Shown piece after piece: positions 9,395 through 18,887 of a stretch of DNA of 33,597 nucleotides. This DNA is from Planococcus halocryophilus (GTDB lineage: Bacteria; Bacillota; Bacilli; Bacillales_A; Planococcaceae): the NCBI RefSeq assembly GCF_022489025.1, contig NZ_JAKVTG010000023.1:1-33597 (forward strand). Reading direction: 5' to 3'. The notes below the pieces were generated by a model. The model saw only the letters and a list, made by a program, of their open reading frames with translations, ran no database searches and was not told the DNA's origin. A program made the position numbers and the translations under genes. How positions within the stretch are numbered: the first letter of the stretch is position 1; each line of letters starts with the position of its first letter.

Positions 9395-10042
9395 TTATGC
9401 GTCTTTGTCTTCTTCTTTAGAATCTTCGCTACCAACCACTTCTGGTTCTGCATTTTCATCAGTTCCCGCATCAAGTTCGTCGATTTCATCTTGTGTACGA
9501 GGAGCAGTTGCAGAAACAAGGATAAAGTCGTCTTCGTCAAGGATCTCATAAGAGACCGTTCCACGAATATCGCCAACCGTAATCGTTTCGCCAATCGCTA
9601 GTTCCGTGATGTCTACTTCTAGTGCATCTGGAATATCAGATGGTTTTACGCGGATATTTACTTCGCGGTTCGGCTGAGTAATAAAGCCACCTTCTTTTTC
9701 ACCTGCTGATTCACCAGTTAAGTGAACAGCTGCAGATACTTCTAGCTCATCAGACATATTGATTGCTAAAAAGTCGACGTGTTTAAAGCTACCTTTTAAC
9801 GCATCCATTTGATAATCGCTCAATACGACGTTCTTAGTCGTACCGTCAATTTCTAATTTGATTACGCCGTTACGTCCAGACTCACGTAAAGTTTTAATCA
9901 GATCAATTTCAGTTACAGTAACTGGTGTTGTTTCTGTTTTAAAACCATAAACTACGCCTGGCACACTGCCTTGTGAACGAAGTTCCGTTAATGCAGAATT
10001 CTTATTGCTGCTTTCTCTTTTTTGCGCGGTCATTTTTACCAT
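9395..10042 (-). CDS. ctc: General stress protein Ctc / 50S ribosomal protein L25 (long TL5 form)
   Basis: L25/TL5-family protein that binds 5S rRNA in the ribosome and is induced by general stress in B. subtilis. The N-terminal L25 domain (about 1-95) includes LRSQGSVPGVVYGF; the C-terminal TL5 domain (about 100-185) includes VNIRVKPSDIPDALEVDI. A strongly acidic tail of about 30 residues rich in Asp and Glu follows. The start at 10042 sits nine bases after GGAGG; another ATG at 10033 is possible. It is monocistronic, with its own terminator and a sigma-B-type promoter upstream, matching its known stress regulation. Confidence 0.95.
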   Translation of the reverse strand: MVKMTAQKRESSNKNSALTELRSQGSVPGVVYGFKTETTPVTVTEIDLIKTLRESGRNGVIKLEIDGTTKNVVLSDYQMDALKGSFKHVDFLAINMSDELEVSAAVHLTGESAGEKEGGFITQPNREVNIRVKPSDIPDALEVDITELAIGETITVGDIRGTVSYEILDEDDFILVSATAPRTQDEIDELDAGTDENAEPEVVGSEDSKEEDKDA

Positions 10043-10100
10043 TGATTTCAGCCTCCAGTTATATTAAAGTACATTTTCACGATAAGTACATAATTTATAC

Positions 10101-10126
10101 ATACCCGTATCTTATCTTAATGAAAC
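10101..10126 (-). promoter_or_regulatory. Sigma-B-type promoter of ctc
   Basis: On the minus strand GTTTCA, a 14-base spacer, then GGGTAT. The known sigma-B consensus is GTTTAA-N12-15-GGGTAT, so this differs at one base. It lies about 60 bases before the ctc start codon. The ctc gene is the classical sigma-B-controlled gene in B. subtilis. Confidence 0.85.
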
Positions 10127-10154
10127 ATAGAGCATTGAAAGGTGTTGCAAATGA

Positions 10155-11117
10155 TCAATCAAATAAAGTGCTAACAGATTTTTGTTCGTGAACACGAACA
10201 ATTGTCTCAGCCAATAAACGAGCTACAGATAACTGCTTGATTTTAGGAGATTTCTTTTCTTCAGGCAATGCAATTGAATTTGTGATGATCAATTCTTTGA
10301 TAACCGAATCATTAATACGTTGTACAGCCGGACCAGAAAGGACTGGATGTGTACAGCATGCAAAGACTTCTTTCGCACCGCTTTCGATTAATGCACTCGC
10401 AGCAATGGAAATTGTTCCTGCTGTATCAATGATGTCATCAATAATAATCGCCGTTTTACCTTCTACGTTACCAACAATGTTCATTACTTCAGCAACGTTT
10501 GGTTTTGGACGACGTTTATCAATAATAGCGATTGGTGCTTTCAAACGATCCGCCATCTTACGTGCGCGTGTAACTCCGCCGTGATCTGGTGAAACGATGA
10601 TGACATTTTCAAGGTCAACGCCACTTTCATTCAGGAAATAATCAGAAAGCAATGGTACAGCTACCAAGTGGTCAATCAAAATATCGAAGAACCCTTGAAT
10701 TTGAGGAGCATGCAAATCAAGTACGATGACACGAGTTGCTCCTGCAGTTTCCAATAAGTTCGCTACTAACTTCGCTGTAATCGGTTCACGTGAACGGGCT
10801 TTACGATCTTGTCGTGCATAACCATAGTAAGGCATTACGACATTGACTGTACGAGCAGAAGCACGTTTAACAGCGTCAATCATAATTAATAGTTCCATCA
10901 AGTTTTCGTTAACCGGCTGAGAAGTCGATTGCACGATAAATACATCGTAGCCACGAATACTTTCTTCAATATTAATTTGGATTTCACCATCGCTGAAATG
11001 TGTTACTGAACTTTTTCCAAGTGGAATACCTGCATGTTCAGAAATTTCCTCCGCTAGCTCCTGGTTCGAATTTAATGAAAAGATTTTCAATTTCGAGTTT
11101 GCATTTTGATAGCCCAT
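10155..11117 (-). CDS. prs: Ribose-phosphate pyrophosphokinase (PRPP synthetase)
   Basis: Transfers pyrophosphate from ATP to ribose 5-phosphate to make PRPP for purine, pyrimidine, NAD, histidine and tryptophan synthesis. The 320-residue length is typical of the class I enzyme. Visible motifs are [16 protein letters not shown], the flexible-loop segment [18 protein letters not shown], the ribose-binding [14 protein letters not shown], and the PRPP loop [12 protein letters not shown] (about residue 222). The ATG at 11117 follows GGAGGG. It is 15 bases downstream of glmU, so the two form one operon. The product also feeds the PurR regulator encoded upstream in the same region. Confidence 0.97.
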   Translation of the reverse strand: MGYQNANSKLKIFSLNSNQELAEEISEHAGIPLGKSSVTHFSDGEIQINIEESIRGYDVFIVQSTSQPVNENLMELLIMIDAVKRASARTVNVVMPYYGYARQDRKARSREPITAKLVANLLETAGATRVIVLDLHAPQIQGFFDILIDHLVAVPLLSDYFLNESGVDLENVIIVSPDHGGVTRARKMADRLKAPIAIIDKRRPKPNVAEVMNIVGNVEGKTAIIIDDIIDTAGTISIAASALIESGAKEVFACCTHPVLSGPAVQRINDSVIKELIITNSIALPEEKKSPKIKQLSVARLLAETIVRVHEQKSVSTLFD

Positions 11118-11132
11118 TAGGTGTGAACCCTC

Positions 11133-12506
11133 CTATTTTTTCCTGTTTAATTTACTTGCATAGCCTTCTTTATTTTCCTGGCGCGAACGAGCAATCGCCA
11201 ATGAATCCTCAGGTACATTTTTGGAAATTGTAGATCCTGCGGCAACATATGATCCTTTGCCTACAGTAACCGGTGCAATCAAATTTGAATTACAGCCGAT
11301 GAACGTATCATCTTCAATAATGGTTTGGAATTTATTTTTGCCATCATAATTTACAGTGATGGTTCCGCAGCCAATATTAACACCCGTGCCAACAGTTGCA
11401 TCGCCAATATAACTTAAATGAGAAACTTTGCTATCGTTACCGATTTCGGCTTTTTTCACTTCGACAAAGTTACCGATTTTCACATCGTTACCTAAAGTTG
11501 ATTGCGGACGAACGTGTGCAAATGGTCCTACAGCTGTATCCGTACCAATGCTGCTGTCGAAAACTTCTGAACTGCGGATTGTTGTACGGTCGCCAATCAC
11601 ACTGTTGACAATCTGGCTGTTTGAAGAAATAACACAGTCTTCGCCAATTTTTGTGTCGCCGGAAATCGTTACGTTCGGATGAATGATGGTATCTGCACCA
11701 ATTTCAGCTTGTGCACTAATATAAGCAGTTGCCGGGTCAATAATCGATACTCCAGCTCTCATATGTTTTTCAGCAATTCGTTTGCGCATAGTGCTCTCAG
11801 CTTGGCTTAAGGCAACTCGGTCATTAACTCCCAGTGTTTCATCAAAGCTGTCTGTTGCATAAGCGGCTACGATTTCACCTTGCTTTTGAAGAATCTCAAT
11901 AACATCTGGCAAGTAATATTCGCCTTGGACGTTATCATTAGAAACCAATTTTAACGCTTCAAACAATGCTTCGTTGTCAAAGCAATAAGTTCCTGTATTA
12001 ATTTCTTTTACTTGTTGTTCTTCGGGAGAAGCATCTTTTTGCTCAACGATTTTTTCAACAATGCCGTTACTGTTGCGAAGAATTCGCCCATAACCTGTTG
12101 GGTTGTCGGCAATTGCTGTTAAAATTGTTGCTTTTGCTCCTGTCTCAGAATGCTGGTCAAGCAAGGCTTGCATCGTTTCAGGACGGATTAATGGTGTATC
12201 GCCACAAACAACTAACGTTGTCCCCGCCAAACCTTCAATCAACGAGGCTGTTTGCTGTACCGCATGAGCCGTTCCAAGCTGCTCTGCTTGTAACGCGTAC
12301 TCACTTTTCTCTCCTAGCTGCTGTTGAACTTTCTCAGCACCGTGGCCAACAACTGTAACGATTTTTTCAACACCGAGTTGTTCGACATTGCTTGTTACAT
12401 GTTCCACCATTGGCATGCCACAAACCGGATGAAGTACCTTGTACAATTTTGATTTCATGCGCGTTCCTTGGCCGGCTGCTAAAATTACTGCATATGTATT
12501 TGCCAT
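11133..12506 (-). CDS. glmU: Bifunctional UDP-GlcNAc pyrophosphorylase / GlcN-1-P acetyltransferase
   Basis: Makes UDP-N-acetylglucosamine, the precursor of peptidoglycan and teichoic acid linkage units. The N-terminal uridylyltransferase domain (about 1-230) has the signature [20 protein letters not shown] and the metal-binding VVCGDTPL. The C-terminal acetyltransferase is a left-handed beta-helix of hexapeptide repeats (about 250-440), including [20 protein letters not shown] and the catalytic-site region [19 protein letters not shown]. At 457 residues it is full length. It heads the glmU-prs operon and is preceded by two candidate promoters. Confidence 0.97.
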   Translation of the reverse strand: MANTYAVILAAGQGTRMKSKLYKVLHPVCGMPMVEHVTSNVEQLGVEKIVTVVGHGAEKVQQQLGEKSEYALQAEQLGTAHAVQQTASLIEGLAGTTLVVCGDTPLIRPETMQALLDQHSETGAKATILTAIADNPTGYGRILRNSNGIVEKIVEQKDASPEEQQVKEINTGTYCFDNEALFEALKLVSNDNVQGEYYLPDVIEILQKQGEIVAAYATDSFDETLGVNDRVALSQAESTMRKRIAEKHMRAGVSIIDPATAYISAQAEIGADTIIHPNVTISGDTKIGEDCVISSNSQIVNSVIGDRTTIRSSEVFDSSIGTDTAVGPFAHVRPQSTLGNDVKIGNFVEVKKAEIGNDSKVSHLSYIGDATVGTGVNIGCGTITVNYDGKNKFQTIIEDDTFIGCNSNLIAPVTVGKGSYVAAGSTISKNVPEDSLAIARSRQENKEGYASKLNRKK

Positions 12507-12566
12507 CTGTTATCCCTCCACTCCTAATTTGATCAGAACCCTTTTATCAGTTCTACTCATAGATTT

Positions 12567-12595
12567 ATTCTATCAATTGATTAGGCCCGTGTTAA
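12567..12595 (-). promoter_or_regulatory. Candidate sigma-A promoter of glmU (proximal)
   Basis: On the minus strand TTAACA, a 17-base spacer, then TAGAAT, one base off consensus in each hexamer. It lies 61 bases before the glmU start codon. Confidence 0.6.
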
Positions 12596-12634
12596 CCTGG
12601 CTATGTCAACTTAAAAATTCGCTTTTCCTTATTG

Positions 12635-12663
12635 ACTATAGCGGAAAAACCTTGGTTTTTCAA
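12635..12663 (-). promoter_or_regulatory. Candidate sigma-A promoter of glmU (distal)
   Basis: On the minus strand TTGAAA, a 17-base spacer, then TATAGT. The -35 lies inside the loop and arm of an inverted repeat (12648-12667). Confidence 0.5.
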
Positions 12664-12667
12664 GGTT
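12648..12667. promoter_or_regulatory. Operator-like inverted repeat over the distal glmU promoter
   Basis: AACCTTG and CAAGGTT, seven perfect base pairs around a 6-base centre, cover the -35 and part of the spacer of the distal promoter. It could be a repressor site or a weak hairpin; no known operator was recognised. Confidence 0.35.
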
Positions 12668-12703
12668 CCAAGGCATGACAATCCCATGACAAAAAAGGCA
12701 AAT

Positions 12704-12736
12704 AAAAAAAGAGCCTATTTTAACAATAGAAGGCTC
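12704..12736 (-). terminator. Terminator after spoVG
   Basis: The minus strand reads GAGCCT ... AGGCTC (with further AATAG/CTATT-type pairing) and then T7. It lies 16 bases downstream of the spoVG stop. Confidence 0.8.
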
Positions 12737-12751
12737 CTCGTTTCAGCTCCA

Positions 12752-13036
12752 TTAAACGCCGGCATTTTCTAAGACCGATTCGCTTTCACTTTGCTCATAT
12801 GCAGTTAAGACAGCTTCTTGTAGCTTCGTGCGTGCGCTAGAATTAATCGGATGGGCAATATCTCGAAATTCTCCATCTGGTGTTCTTTTGCTCGGCATTG
12901 CTACAAATAAGCCGTCGTTTCCATCAATAACCCGAATATCATGAATCACAAATTCGTCATCCAGCGTGATGGAGGCGATTGCTCTCATTCGACCATCGGT
13001 TTGTACACGGCGTAGTCTCACATCTGTTACTTCCAT
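12752..13036 (-). CDS. spoVG: SpoVG regulatory RNA/DNA-binding protein
   Basis: Member of the conserved SpoVG family, whose members bind nucleic acids and tune stationary-phase, virulence and envelope genes in Bacillus, Staphylococcus and Listeria. The family hallmarks are [35 protein letters not shown] and the C-terminal [11 protein letters not shown] segment. The length is 94 residues. The start is preceded by GAGGAGGGAGA. The gene is monocistronic between two terminators, with a sigma-H-like promoter upstream. Its retention where several dedicated spore genes are missing agrees with SpoVG having roles outside sporulation. Confidence 0.97.
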   Translation of the reverse strand: MEVTDVRLRRVQTDGRMRAIASITLDDEFVIHDIRVIDGNDGLFVAMPSKRTPDGEFRDIAHPINSSARTKLQEAVLTAYEQSESESVLENAGV

Positions 13037-13084
13037 TCTCTAGTTCTCCCTCCTCTCAGCTGCTGTTTTAAACCCTAATTATGG

Positions 13085-13113
13085 TTATTCGCTATAAAGG
13101 ACTATTCTCCTTC
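13085..13113 (-). promoter_or_regulatory. Sigma-H-type promoter of spoVG
   Basis: On the minus strand GAAGGAGAA, an 11-base spacer, then AGCGAATAA. The known sigma-H pattern is RnAGGAwww-N11-12-RnnGAATww, which this fits with one mismatch. It lies about 48 bases before the start codon, as for the sigma-H promoter of B. subtilis spoVG. AT-rich DNA lies upstream, and no better sigma-A promoter was seen. Confidence 0.75.
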
Positions 13114-13175
13114 ATAAATAACAAAACTTATTAGAAAATTTACTCAATAAAGAAAATAAGAGTAATAATAGAAGA

Positions 13176-13219
13176 AAAAAGCAGGCCAACTCATAAAATG
13201 ATGAGTTAGCCTGCTTTTT
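13176..13219 (-). terminator. Strong terminator after ridA
   Basis: Stem AAAAAGCAGGCcAACTCAT / ATGAGTTaGCCTGCTTTTT with a 6-base loop and one C-A mismatch. It closes the purR-ridA operon 18 bases after the ridA stop. Confidence 0.92.
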
Positions 13220-13237
13220 AACTTAGTTTAACTAATT

Positions 13238-13615
13238 TTACTCGTTCACTTTTGCAATAATTTCAATTTCTACTTTTACATCTTTTGGCAACCGTGCCAC
13301 TTCTACTGTCGAACGCGCTGGTTTATGGTCCCCAAAATAACTAGCGTAAATCTCGTTTAAAGCAGCAAAATCGTTCATATCTTTAATAAAAACTGTGGTT
13401 TTAATAACATCGTTTAGAGATGAGCCTGCTTCTGCAAGCACCGCTTTTAAGTTTGAAAATACTTGATGTGTTTGGTCGGCAATAGATCCGTCAACCAATT
13501 CACCGGTTGCTGTTAATGGAATCTGACCCGAGCTATACAAAAGCCCTCCTGATACTACACCTTGTGAATATGGTCCGATTGCAGCTGCCGCTTTATCTGT
13601 CGCTACGTAATTCAT
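13238..13615 (-). CDS. ridA: RidA family reactive enamine/imine deaminase (YabJ)
   Basis: RidA/YjgF/YabJ proteins hydrolyse reactive 2-aminoacrylate-type enamines to keto acids and ammonia, protecting PLP enzymes. The 125-residue protein has the standard features: [22 protein letters not shown] near the N-terminus and [20 protein letters not shown] near the C-terminus, including the substrate-carboxylate-binding Arg. The ATG begins immediately after the purR stop codon, with GGGGGAA inside the purR end as ribosome binding site, so expression is coupled to purR, as in B. subtilis. Confidence 0.96.
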   Translation of the reverse strand: MNYVATDKAAAAIGPYSQGVVSGGLLYSSGQIPLTATGELVDGSIADQTHQVFSNLKAVLAEAGSSLNDVIKTTVFIKDMNDFAALNEIYASYFGDHKPARSTVEVARLPKDVKVEIEIIAKVNE

Positions 13616-14443
13616 TTAAATTCCCCCGTTTTCAAAGTAATTTCCTTCTTCTAAAGCGATGGTCCGTTCTTTTTCACTGACTTCGTGTAATTTGACGAGA
13701 GACAAATACTTCTCGACAAGACGTTCATCTGAATGCTCGGCTTCAACAAGTACAGCAACACCCGCTAATGTGCATTCAAACTCTTCAAGTAAGTTTTTCA
13801 TGCCATTCATCGTTCCACCGACCTTCATAAAGTCATCTGTAATCAGAACGCGCTGTCCGCTCTTCATGCTACGTTTTGACAACACCATTGTCTGGATCCG
13901 TCTAGATGATCCCGACACATAGTTGATACTGACAGTAGAGCCTTCAGTGACTTTGCTATCACGACGAACAATAACGACCGGTACATTCAGATGACGTGCA
14001 ATAGCATGAGCAATCGGAATGCCTTTTGTCGCTACCGTCATGATGACATCAATTTTCTCTTTGGCAAATGCTGTCGCAAATACTTTCCCAACCCGGTTCA
14101 TCATTTCTGGATTGCCAAGCACATCGGTCATATACAAATAGCCACCTGGCAATAGTCGATCCGAATGGCTTAACTCTTCCATTAAGTCTGCTATTACGGT
14201 TTTAATTTCATCAGCTTGAAGCTTTGGAACATATTTAACGCCACCAGCTGCTCCGGGCACTGTCATTAATAAACCGATTCCTTTTTCTTCAAACGTTTCT
14301 TTCACAATCCCTAAATCTTCACTAATAGATGACTTAGCTGATTGATACAGCTCCGAAAAATAAGTCAGTGGAATCAATTTATGTGGATGTTCTAACAAAA
14401 AATGTGTCATATCAACAAGCCGTTCACTGCGCTTCCACTTCAA
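13616..14443 (-). CDS. purR: Purine operon repressor PurR
   Basis: PRPP-responsive regulator of purine synthesis and salvage genes. An N-terminal winged-helix domain (about 1-75, KRSERLVDMTHFLLEHPHK and SAKSSISEDLGIVK) is followed by a type-I phosphoribosyltransferase-like effector domain with the PRPP loop RVLITDDFMKVGGTMNGM (about residues 200-217). The start is TTG at 14443, chosen because the product aligns with the known N-terminus (B. subtilis PurR starts MKFRRSGRLVD) and follows GGAGAGGG. The length is 275 residues. Possible PurBoxes lie in its upstream region, consistent with autoregulation. It is the first gene of purR-ridA. Confidence 0.95.
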   Translation of the reverse strand: MKWKRSERLVDMTHFLLEHPHKLIPLTYFSELYQSAKSSISEDLGIVKETFEEKGIGLLMTVPGAAGGVKYVPKLQADEIKTVIADLMEELSHSDRLLPGGYLYMTDVLGNPEMMNRVGKVFATAFAKEKIDVIMTVATKGIPIAHAIARHLNVPVVIVRRDSKVTEGSTVSINYVSGSSRRIQTMVLSKRSMKSGQRVLITDDFMKVGGTMNGMKNLLEEFECTLAGVAVLVEAEHSDERLVEKYLSLVKLHEVSEKERTIALEEGNYFENGGI

Positions 14444-14457
14444 AACTACCCTCTCCT

Positions 14458-14502
14458 AAACACGAATGATTTATAGAAAACTTACCATAAATGTCCGTAT
14501 TT
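14458..14502 (-). promoter_or_regulatory. Possible pair of PurBoxes upstream of purR
   Basis: Two inverted 13-base sites flank a 19-base spacer. One reads AAATACGGACATT on the minus strand, 11 of 13 positions to the known AWWWCCGAACWWT consensus. The other reads AAACACGAATGAT on the plus strand, 9 of 13. The arrangement resembles PurR control regions, but the second box is weak. Confidence 0.35.
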
Positions 14503-15364
14503 AAGCAAGAGGCTCTCGTTCACCAATCAACCGTACTGCGTAAACTTCCGAACAAAAGCCACGCAAGCCATTATATATACGCGGAATACGCGCTTCTTGG
14601 TAGACCAATCCGAAAACGGTCGGTCCACTACCGCTCATTAATACCGCGTCCGCACCAAATTTCTTCATCTGATCTTTAATATGCGCTACTTCAGGATACA
14701 AATTTAACGTAACGCTTTCGAGTGCATTGCCAAGGTTGGCGCACATCGCATCATAATCGCCATCCTCAAGTGCTTGAATCATTTCTTGTGTATTTGGATG
14801 CTGAGCTGTTGCTACATCGAATGCGCCGTAAACATCGGCTGTAGAGACGCCAATGGTGGGTTTTGCTAAGATGACCCAACAATTTGGTGGTGTCGGCAAT
14901 TGCTGAATGATTTCTCCACGCCCTTTTGCAAGAGCTGTGCCCCCATAAACACAAAAAGAAACATCCGAACCGATTTTGGCACCTAACTCAGCTAGTTCAT
15001 CAAGTGACAAGTTTAATTGCCAAAGTTTATTTAATCCTTTTAATGTAGCAGCAGCATCGCTACTCCCACCGGCTAAACCTGCGGCAACCGGAATTTTTTT
15101 ATCCAGCGAAATGATAACGCCTGTTTTAATGTTAAAAGTGTCTTTAATCAATTGTGCTGCCTGATAAGCAAGGTTGCGGGAATCATTTGGCACGAAGCGA
15201 TCTGCAGACTGAATATGTATGCCTTTTGCTGTCCCCATCAATCCTATGCGATCCGACAAATCTACTGTGGTCATAATCATTTCAATTTCATGATAGTTAT
15301 CTGGACGTTTATGCAAAACATCTAATGTTAAATTAATCTTGGCAGGCGCTTTCACGTAGAGCAT
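14501..15364 (-). CDS. ispE: 4-diphosphocytidyl-2-C-methyl-D-erythritol kinase
   Basis: GHMP-family kinase of the MEP isoprenoid pathway that phosphorylates CDP-methylerythritol at the 2-hydroxyl. The start [17 protein letters not shown] (with the conserved Lys) and the ATP-binding [17 protein letters not shown] (about residues 90-106) identify it; the third GHMP motif is [13 protein letters not shown] (about 243-255). It is full length at 287 residues. The ribosome binding site is AAAGGAGG. It lies just upstream of purR as in B. subtilis, but sspF, which normally sits between it and veg, is missing. Confidence 0.96.
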   Translation of the reverse strand: MLYVKAPAKINLTLDVLHKRPDNYHEIEMIMTTVDLSDRIGLMGTAKGIHIQSADRFVPNDSRNLAYQAAQLIKDTFNIKTGVIISLDKKIPVAAGLAGGSSDAAATLKGLNKLWQLNLSLDELAELGAKIGSDVSFCVYGGTALAKGRGEIIQQLPTPPNCWVILAKPTIGVSTADVYGAFDVATAQHPNTQEMIQALEDGDYDAMCANLGNALESVTLNLYPEVAHIKDQMKKFGADAVLMSGSGPTVFGLVYQEARIPRIYNGLRGFCSEVYAVRLIGEREPLA

Positions 15365-15511
15365 CCCACTGCCTCCTTTTATATTCTGATGAAGACTATT
15401 TTAACATACCCCGCGCTAATGGAAAGCAAAGTAGCGACAGAAACAAAAAAACTCGCATTCCGCTTAGATCAGCAGGAGCAAGTTTTGGAGTATCTTATAA
15501 ATGTAGTTCGA

Positions 15512-15775
15512 TTATTTCACAACAAGTGCGTCTTCGGTTCCTTCGTACACAGTAATTTCTACTGCTTCAGTTAAGATGTCTGCGTAGCTGTAAGACACGC
15601 GTTCAAATGCATGCTCTTCTTGATCTAACTCAATCACGAACACGGAGTGATATGTTTCGCGCAGGATTCCGGCACGTTCGACCGTTTTCTTGCGACCTCC
15701 GTTTGCCTTCAAAAGCAATCGTTTTCCTACGTGTAGGTCTAACGACTTTTTAATATCCGCCAAAGTTTTGGGCAT
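15512..15775 (-). CDS. veg: Veg protein (biofilm-associated small protein)
   Basis: An 87-residue Veg-family protein. B. subtilis Veg is highly expressed in vegetative cells and promotes biofilm gene expression by countering SinR; its mechanism is only partly known. Conserved stretches here are [36 protein letters not shown] and [14 protein letters not shown]. It has two sigma-A-type promoters, in line with the strong veg promoters of B. subtilis. The next gene, ispE, starts 147 bases downstream, and no clear terminator was seen between them, so some read-through into ispE is possible. The gap shows no credible ORF and no sspF. Confidence 0.95.
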   Translation of the reverse strand: MPKTLADIKKSLDLHVGKRLLLKANGGRKKTVERAGILRETYHSVFVIELDQEEHAFERVSYSYADILTEAVEITVYEGTEDALVVK

Positions 15776-15801
15776 TTTGTCTACACCTCACTATGGATAA
15801 A

Positions 15802-15830
15802 ATTCTACCATAATTTGATGGAATAGTCAA
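15802..15830 (-). promoter_or_regulatory. Sigma-A promoter of veg (proximal)
   Basis: On the minus strand TTGACT, a 17-base spacer, then TAGAAT, about 27 bases before the start codon. Each hexamer is one base off consensus. Confidence 0.75.
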
Positions 15831-15841
15831 GCAAATTTATA

Positions 15842-15871
15842 ATTTTATCAGCGACACTTAGTTGTTGTCAA
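15842..15871 (-). promoter_or_regulatory. Candidate sigma-A promoter of veg (distal)
   Basis: On the minus strand a perfect TTGACA, an 18-base spacer, then TAAAAT. It lies 11 bases upstream of the proximal promoter's -35. Confidence 0.55.
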
Positions 15872-15938
15872 TATTTATTTATTCGAAATTTCTTTAACTC
15901 GAAACAAGTTGTGCCGATTTTGTAACAGAATGCCGGTA

Positions 15939-17374
<1,436 letters not shown>

Positions 17375-17406
17375 TTATCAAATTCCTCTTTTCAAACTTC
17401 TTGTTT

Positions 17407-17436
17407 ATTCTACATGTTTGCAGATAGACATGTAAA
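17407..17436 (-). promoter_or_regulatory. Candidate promoter of rnmV-rsmA
   Basis: On the minus strand TTTACA, an 18-base spacer, then TAGAAT. It overlaps the T-run of the yabE terminator. Two copies of ACATGT flank the spacer. Confidence 0.45.
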
Positions 17437-17466
17437 AAGCTTTCCCAGGAAATATCCCAGGAAAGC
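17434..17466 (-). terminator. Terminator after yabE
   Basis: Stem GCTTTCC / GGAAAGC with an inner GGA/TCC pairing, followed on the minus strand by TTTTT. It lies about 20 bases after the yabE stop. Confidence 0.8.
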
Positions 17467-17487
17467 CTGCAGTTGGATTAAAATAGA

Positions 17488-18810
17488 TTAGTTTAAAATT
17501 CTAACTTTCACTTGTTTCCGTCCAAATGACAAAGCATCCGATCTGTTTGCCATGAATAAATCAATTTTATTTCCTTTGATTGCTCCGCCTGTATCGCCTG
17601 CAATCGCATTTCCGTATCCTTCTACCCATACTTTAGAGCCTAAAGGAATAACACTCGGATCTACTGCAATTACTTTAAGACCAGGGTTCGTTTTCAAGTT
17701 AATGCCTGTAGCTGTAATGCCTGAACAGCCTGTGCAACTTGCTGTATACGCTGTTGCCGATACATAAAATTCTTTTCCGCCAGTTGGTTCTGCTGCAGGT
17801 GTCTCTTTAACTGTTGTAGTTTTGACTGGTGTTGCTTTAGGAGTTGCTGTTGCTTTAGCTGTAGTCGCTGTTGGTGCTTTTTCAGTTGAAACAGTTTTAA
17901 CAGTTTCTTTTTGAGTACCACGCGAAACACTAGCTACTACTGTTTTTGTACCAACTGCTGTTACTTGTTTTGTTGGTTCTTTAACAACTGTTTCATTCTT
18001 AAGATCTCTTTTTACTTCTTTACCATTTTCTTTTACAATTTCATACGTTTTTTCAACTAAGCCATTTTGACCTTTTTGAACAACTTTTTCGCTGCCTTTG
18101 AGAAGCGTATCGTCTTTTTTAGTCTCCACTGCGTACTTCACAGCATCCTCAACTACATCAGTAAGCTTTTCAACGCGAACTACTTTGACTTGAGAATTTG
18201 GTAAGACCAATGCATCCATTTCAGTTTCAACGCGATCAAGTTTACCTAAAGTAATTTTGTTTTCTGTTAAGAAATTAGCAACTGTCGTTGAAGTAGACCA
18301 TACTTTCTTTTCTTCAAGACCGTCTTGAATCGTTACTTCGTATGCTTTTTCAACTGAGATTTTTGTGTCCTCATCTACTTGTGCGTCTAATGCAGGTGTT
18401 ACTTTATCGTGTTTCGTTAGTTCGATATTCGCTGTTGCTAAAATTTCTGACACGGTGTTTTTAGTGGTCCAAGCTGAAGTTGCTTCTCCATCAACGGTTA
18501 CAGCATATTGTTCTGCTGCATCCCATTCTAATGTCATATCTTCGTTAATCGGCGTTTCTGCAGAATGGCTTACAAAATCATGCTCTCCAGTTTCGATGTC
18601 TTGTTCTTCTAAAAAGGCACCTACTGTTTCTGCATGCGTTCTTACCTGTTCTTGTTCTCCATTTGCTGTTACAGTTACTGTATTTTTTGTTCCTTCATAT
18701 ATGGCGAAAGTTAAAACCGCTGCGAACAACAATACAGTCGCGATTGTTACCGCCAACGATTTACCTTTAAATGACTTTGTCGAATTGGTACTATTTGTTT
18801 GATTTGTCAA
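17488..18810 (-). CDS. yabE: Rpf-like cell wall protein with DUF348, G5 and 3D domains (YabE)
   Basis: Predicted cell-wall-active protein related to B. subtilis YabE and the Sps/resuscitation-promoting-factor analogues of Firmicutes. Order of parts: short cytoplasmic N-terminus, one membrane segment (AVTIATVLLFAAVLTFAIY), three DUF348 repeats (about 40-215), a G5 domain (about 220-295), a Thr/Ala/Pro/Lys-rich linker, and a C-terminal 3D domain (about 350-440) with AVDPSVIPLG and GDTGGAIKGNKIDLFM, the conserved Asp residues of lytic-transglycosylase-like 3D folds. The start is TTG at 18810, placed after GAGGAGGAATTATT. The in-frame GTG at 18831 falls at the predicted transcription start and its first codons would be the ribosome binding site, so it is rejected. 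Confidence 0.92.
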   Translation of the reverse strand: MTNQTNSTNSTKSFKGKSLAVTIATVLLFAAVLTFAIYEGTKNTVTVTANGEQEQVRTHAETVGAFLEEQDIETGEHDFVSHSAETPINEDMTLEWDAAEQYAVTVDGEATSAWTTKNTVSEILATANIELTKHDKVTPALDAQVDEDTKISVEKAYEVTIQDGLEEKKVWSTSTTVANFLTENKITLGKLDRVETEMDALVLPNSQVKVVRVEKLTDVVEDAVKYAVETKKDDTLLKGSEKVVQKGQNGLVEKTYEIVKENGKEVKRDLKNETVVKEPTKQVTAVGTKTVVASVSRGTQKETVKTVSTEKAPTATTAKATATPKATPVKTTTVKETPAAEPTGGKEFYVSATAYTASCTGCSGITATGINLKTNPGLKVIAVDPSVIPLGSKVWVEGYGNAIAGDTGGAIKGNKIDLFMANRSDALSFGRKQVKVRILN

Positions 18811-18838
18811 AAATAATTCCTCCTCTTTCACTTGAGTG

Positions 18839-18867
18839 ATTATATGGGCCTGTGTTTTTCATGTCAA
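18839..18867 (-). promoter_or_regulatory. Consensus sigma-A promoter of yabE
   Basis: A perfect TTGACA, a 17-base spacer and a perfect TATAAT on the minus strand. The predicted transcription start near 18832 leaves a leader of roughly 20 bases with GAGGAGG before the TTG start. Confidence 0.85.
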
Positions 18868-18887
18868 CGAATACGAATTTCTTAATT

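Noticed and set aside
15365..15511. Short spore-protein gene (sspF-like) between ispE and veg
   Set aside because: No frame with a small acid-soluble protein sequence was seen on the minus strand; a 61-codon plus-strand frame there bears no resemblance to one.
17413..17436. ACATGT pair flanking the rnmV promoter spacer as an operator
   Set aside because: Two 6-base palindromes in an AT-rich stretch are likely by chance and one overlaps a terminator T-run; not enough for a separate call.
18365..18802. 145-codon open frame on the plus strand opposite yabE
   Set aside because: It lies entirely antisense to a well-supported gene with recognisable domains, is Ser/Val/Cys-rich as expected of a shadow frame, and has no ribosome binding site or family resemblance.
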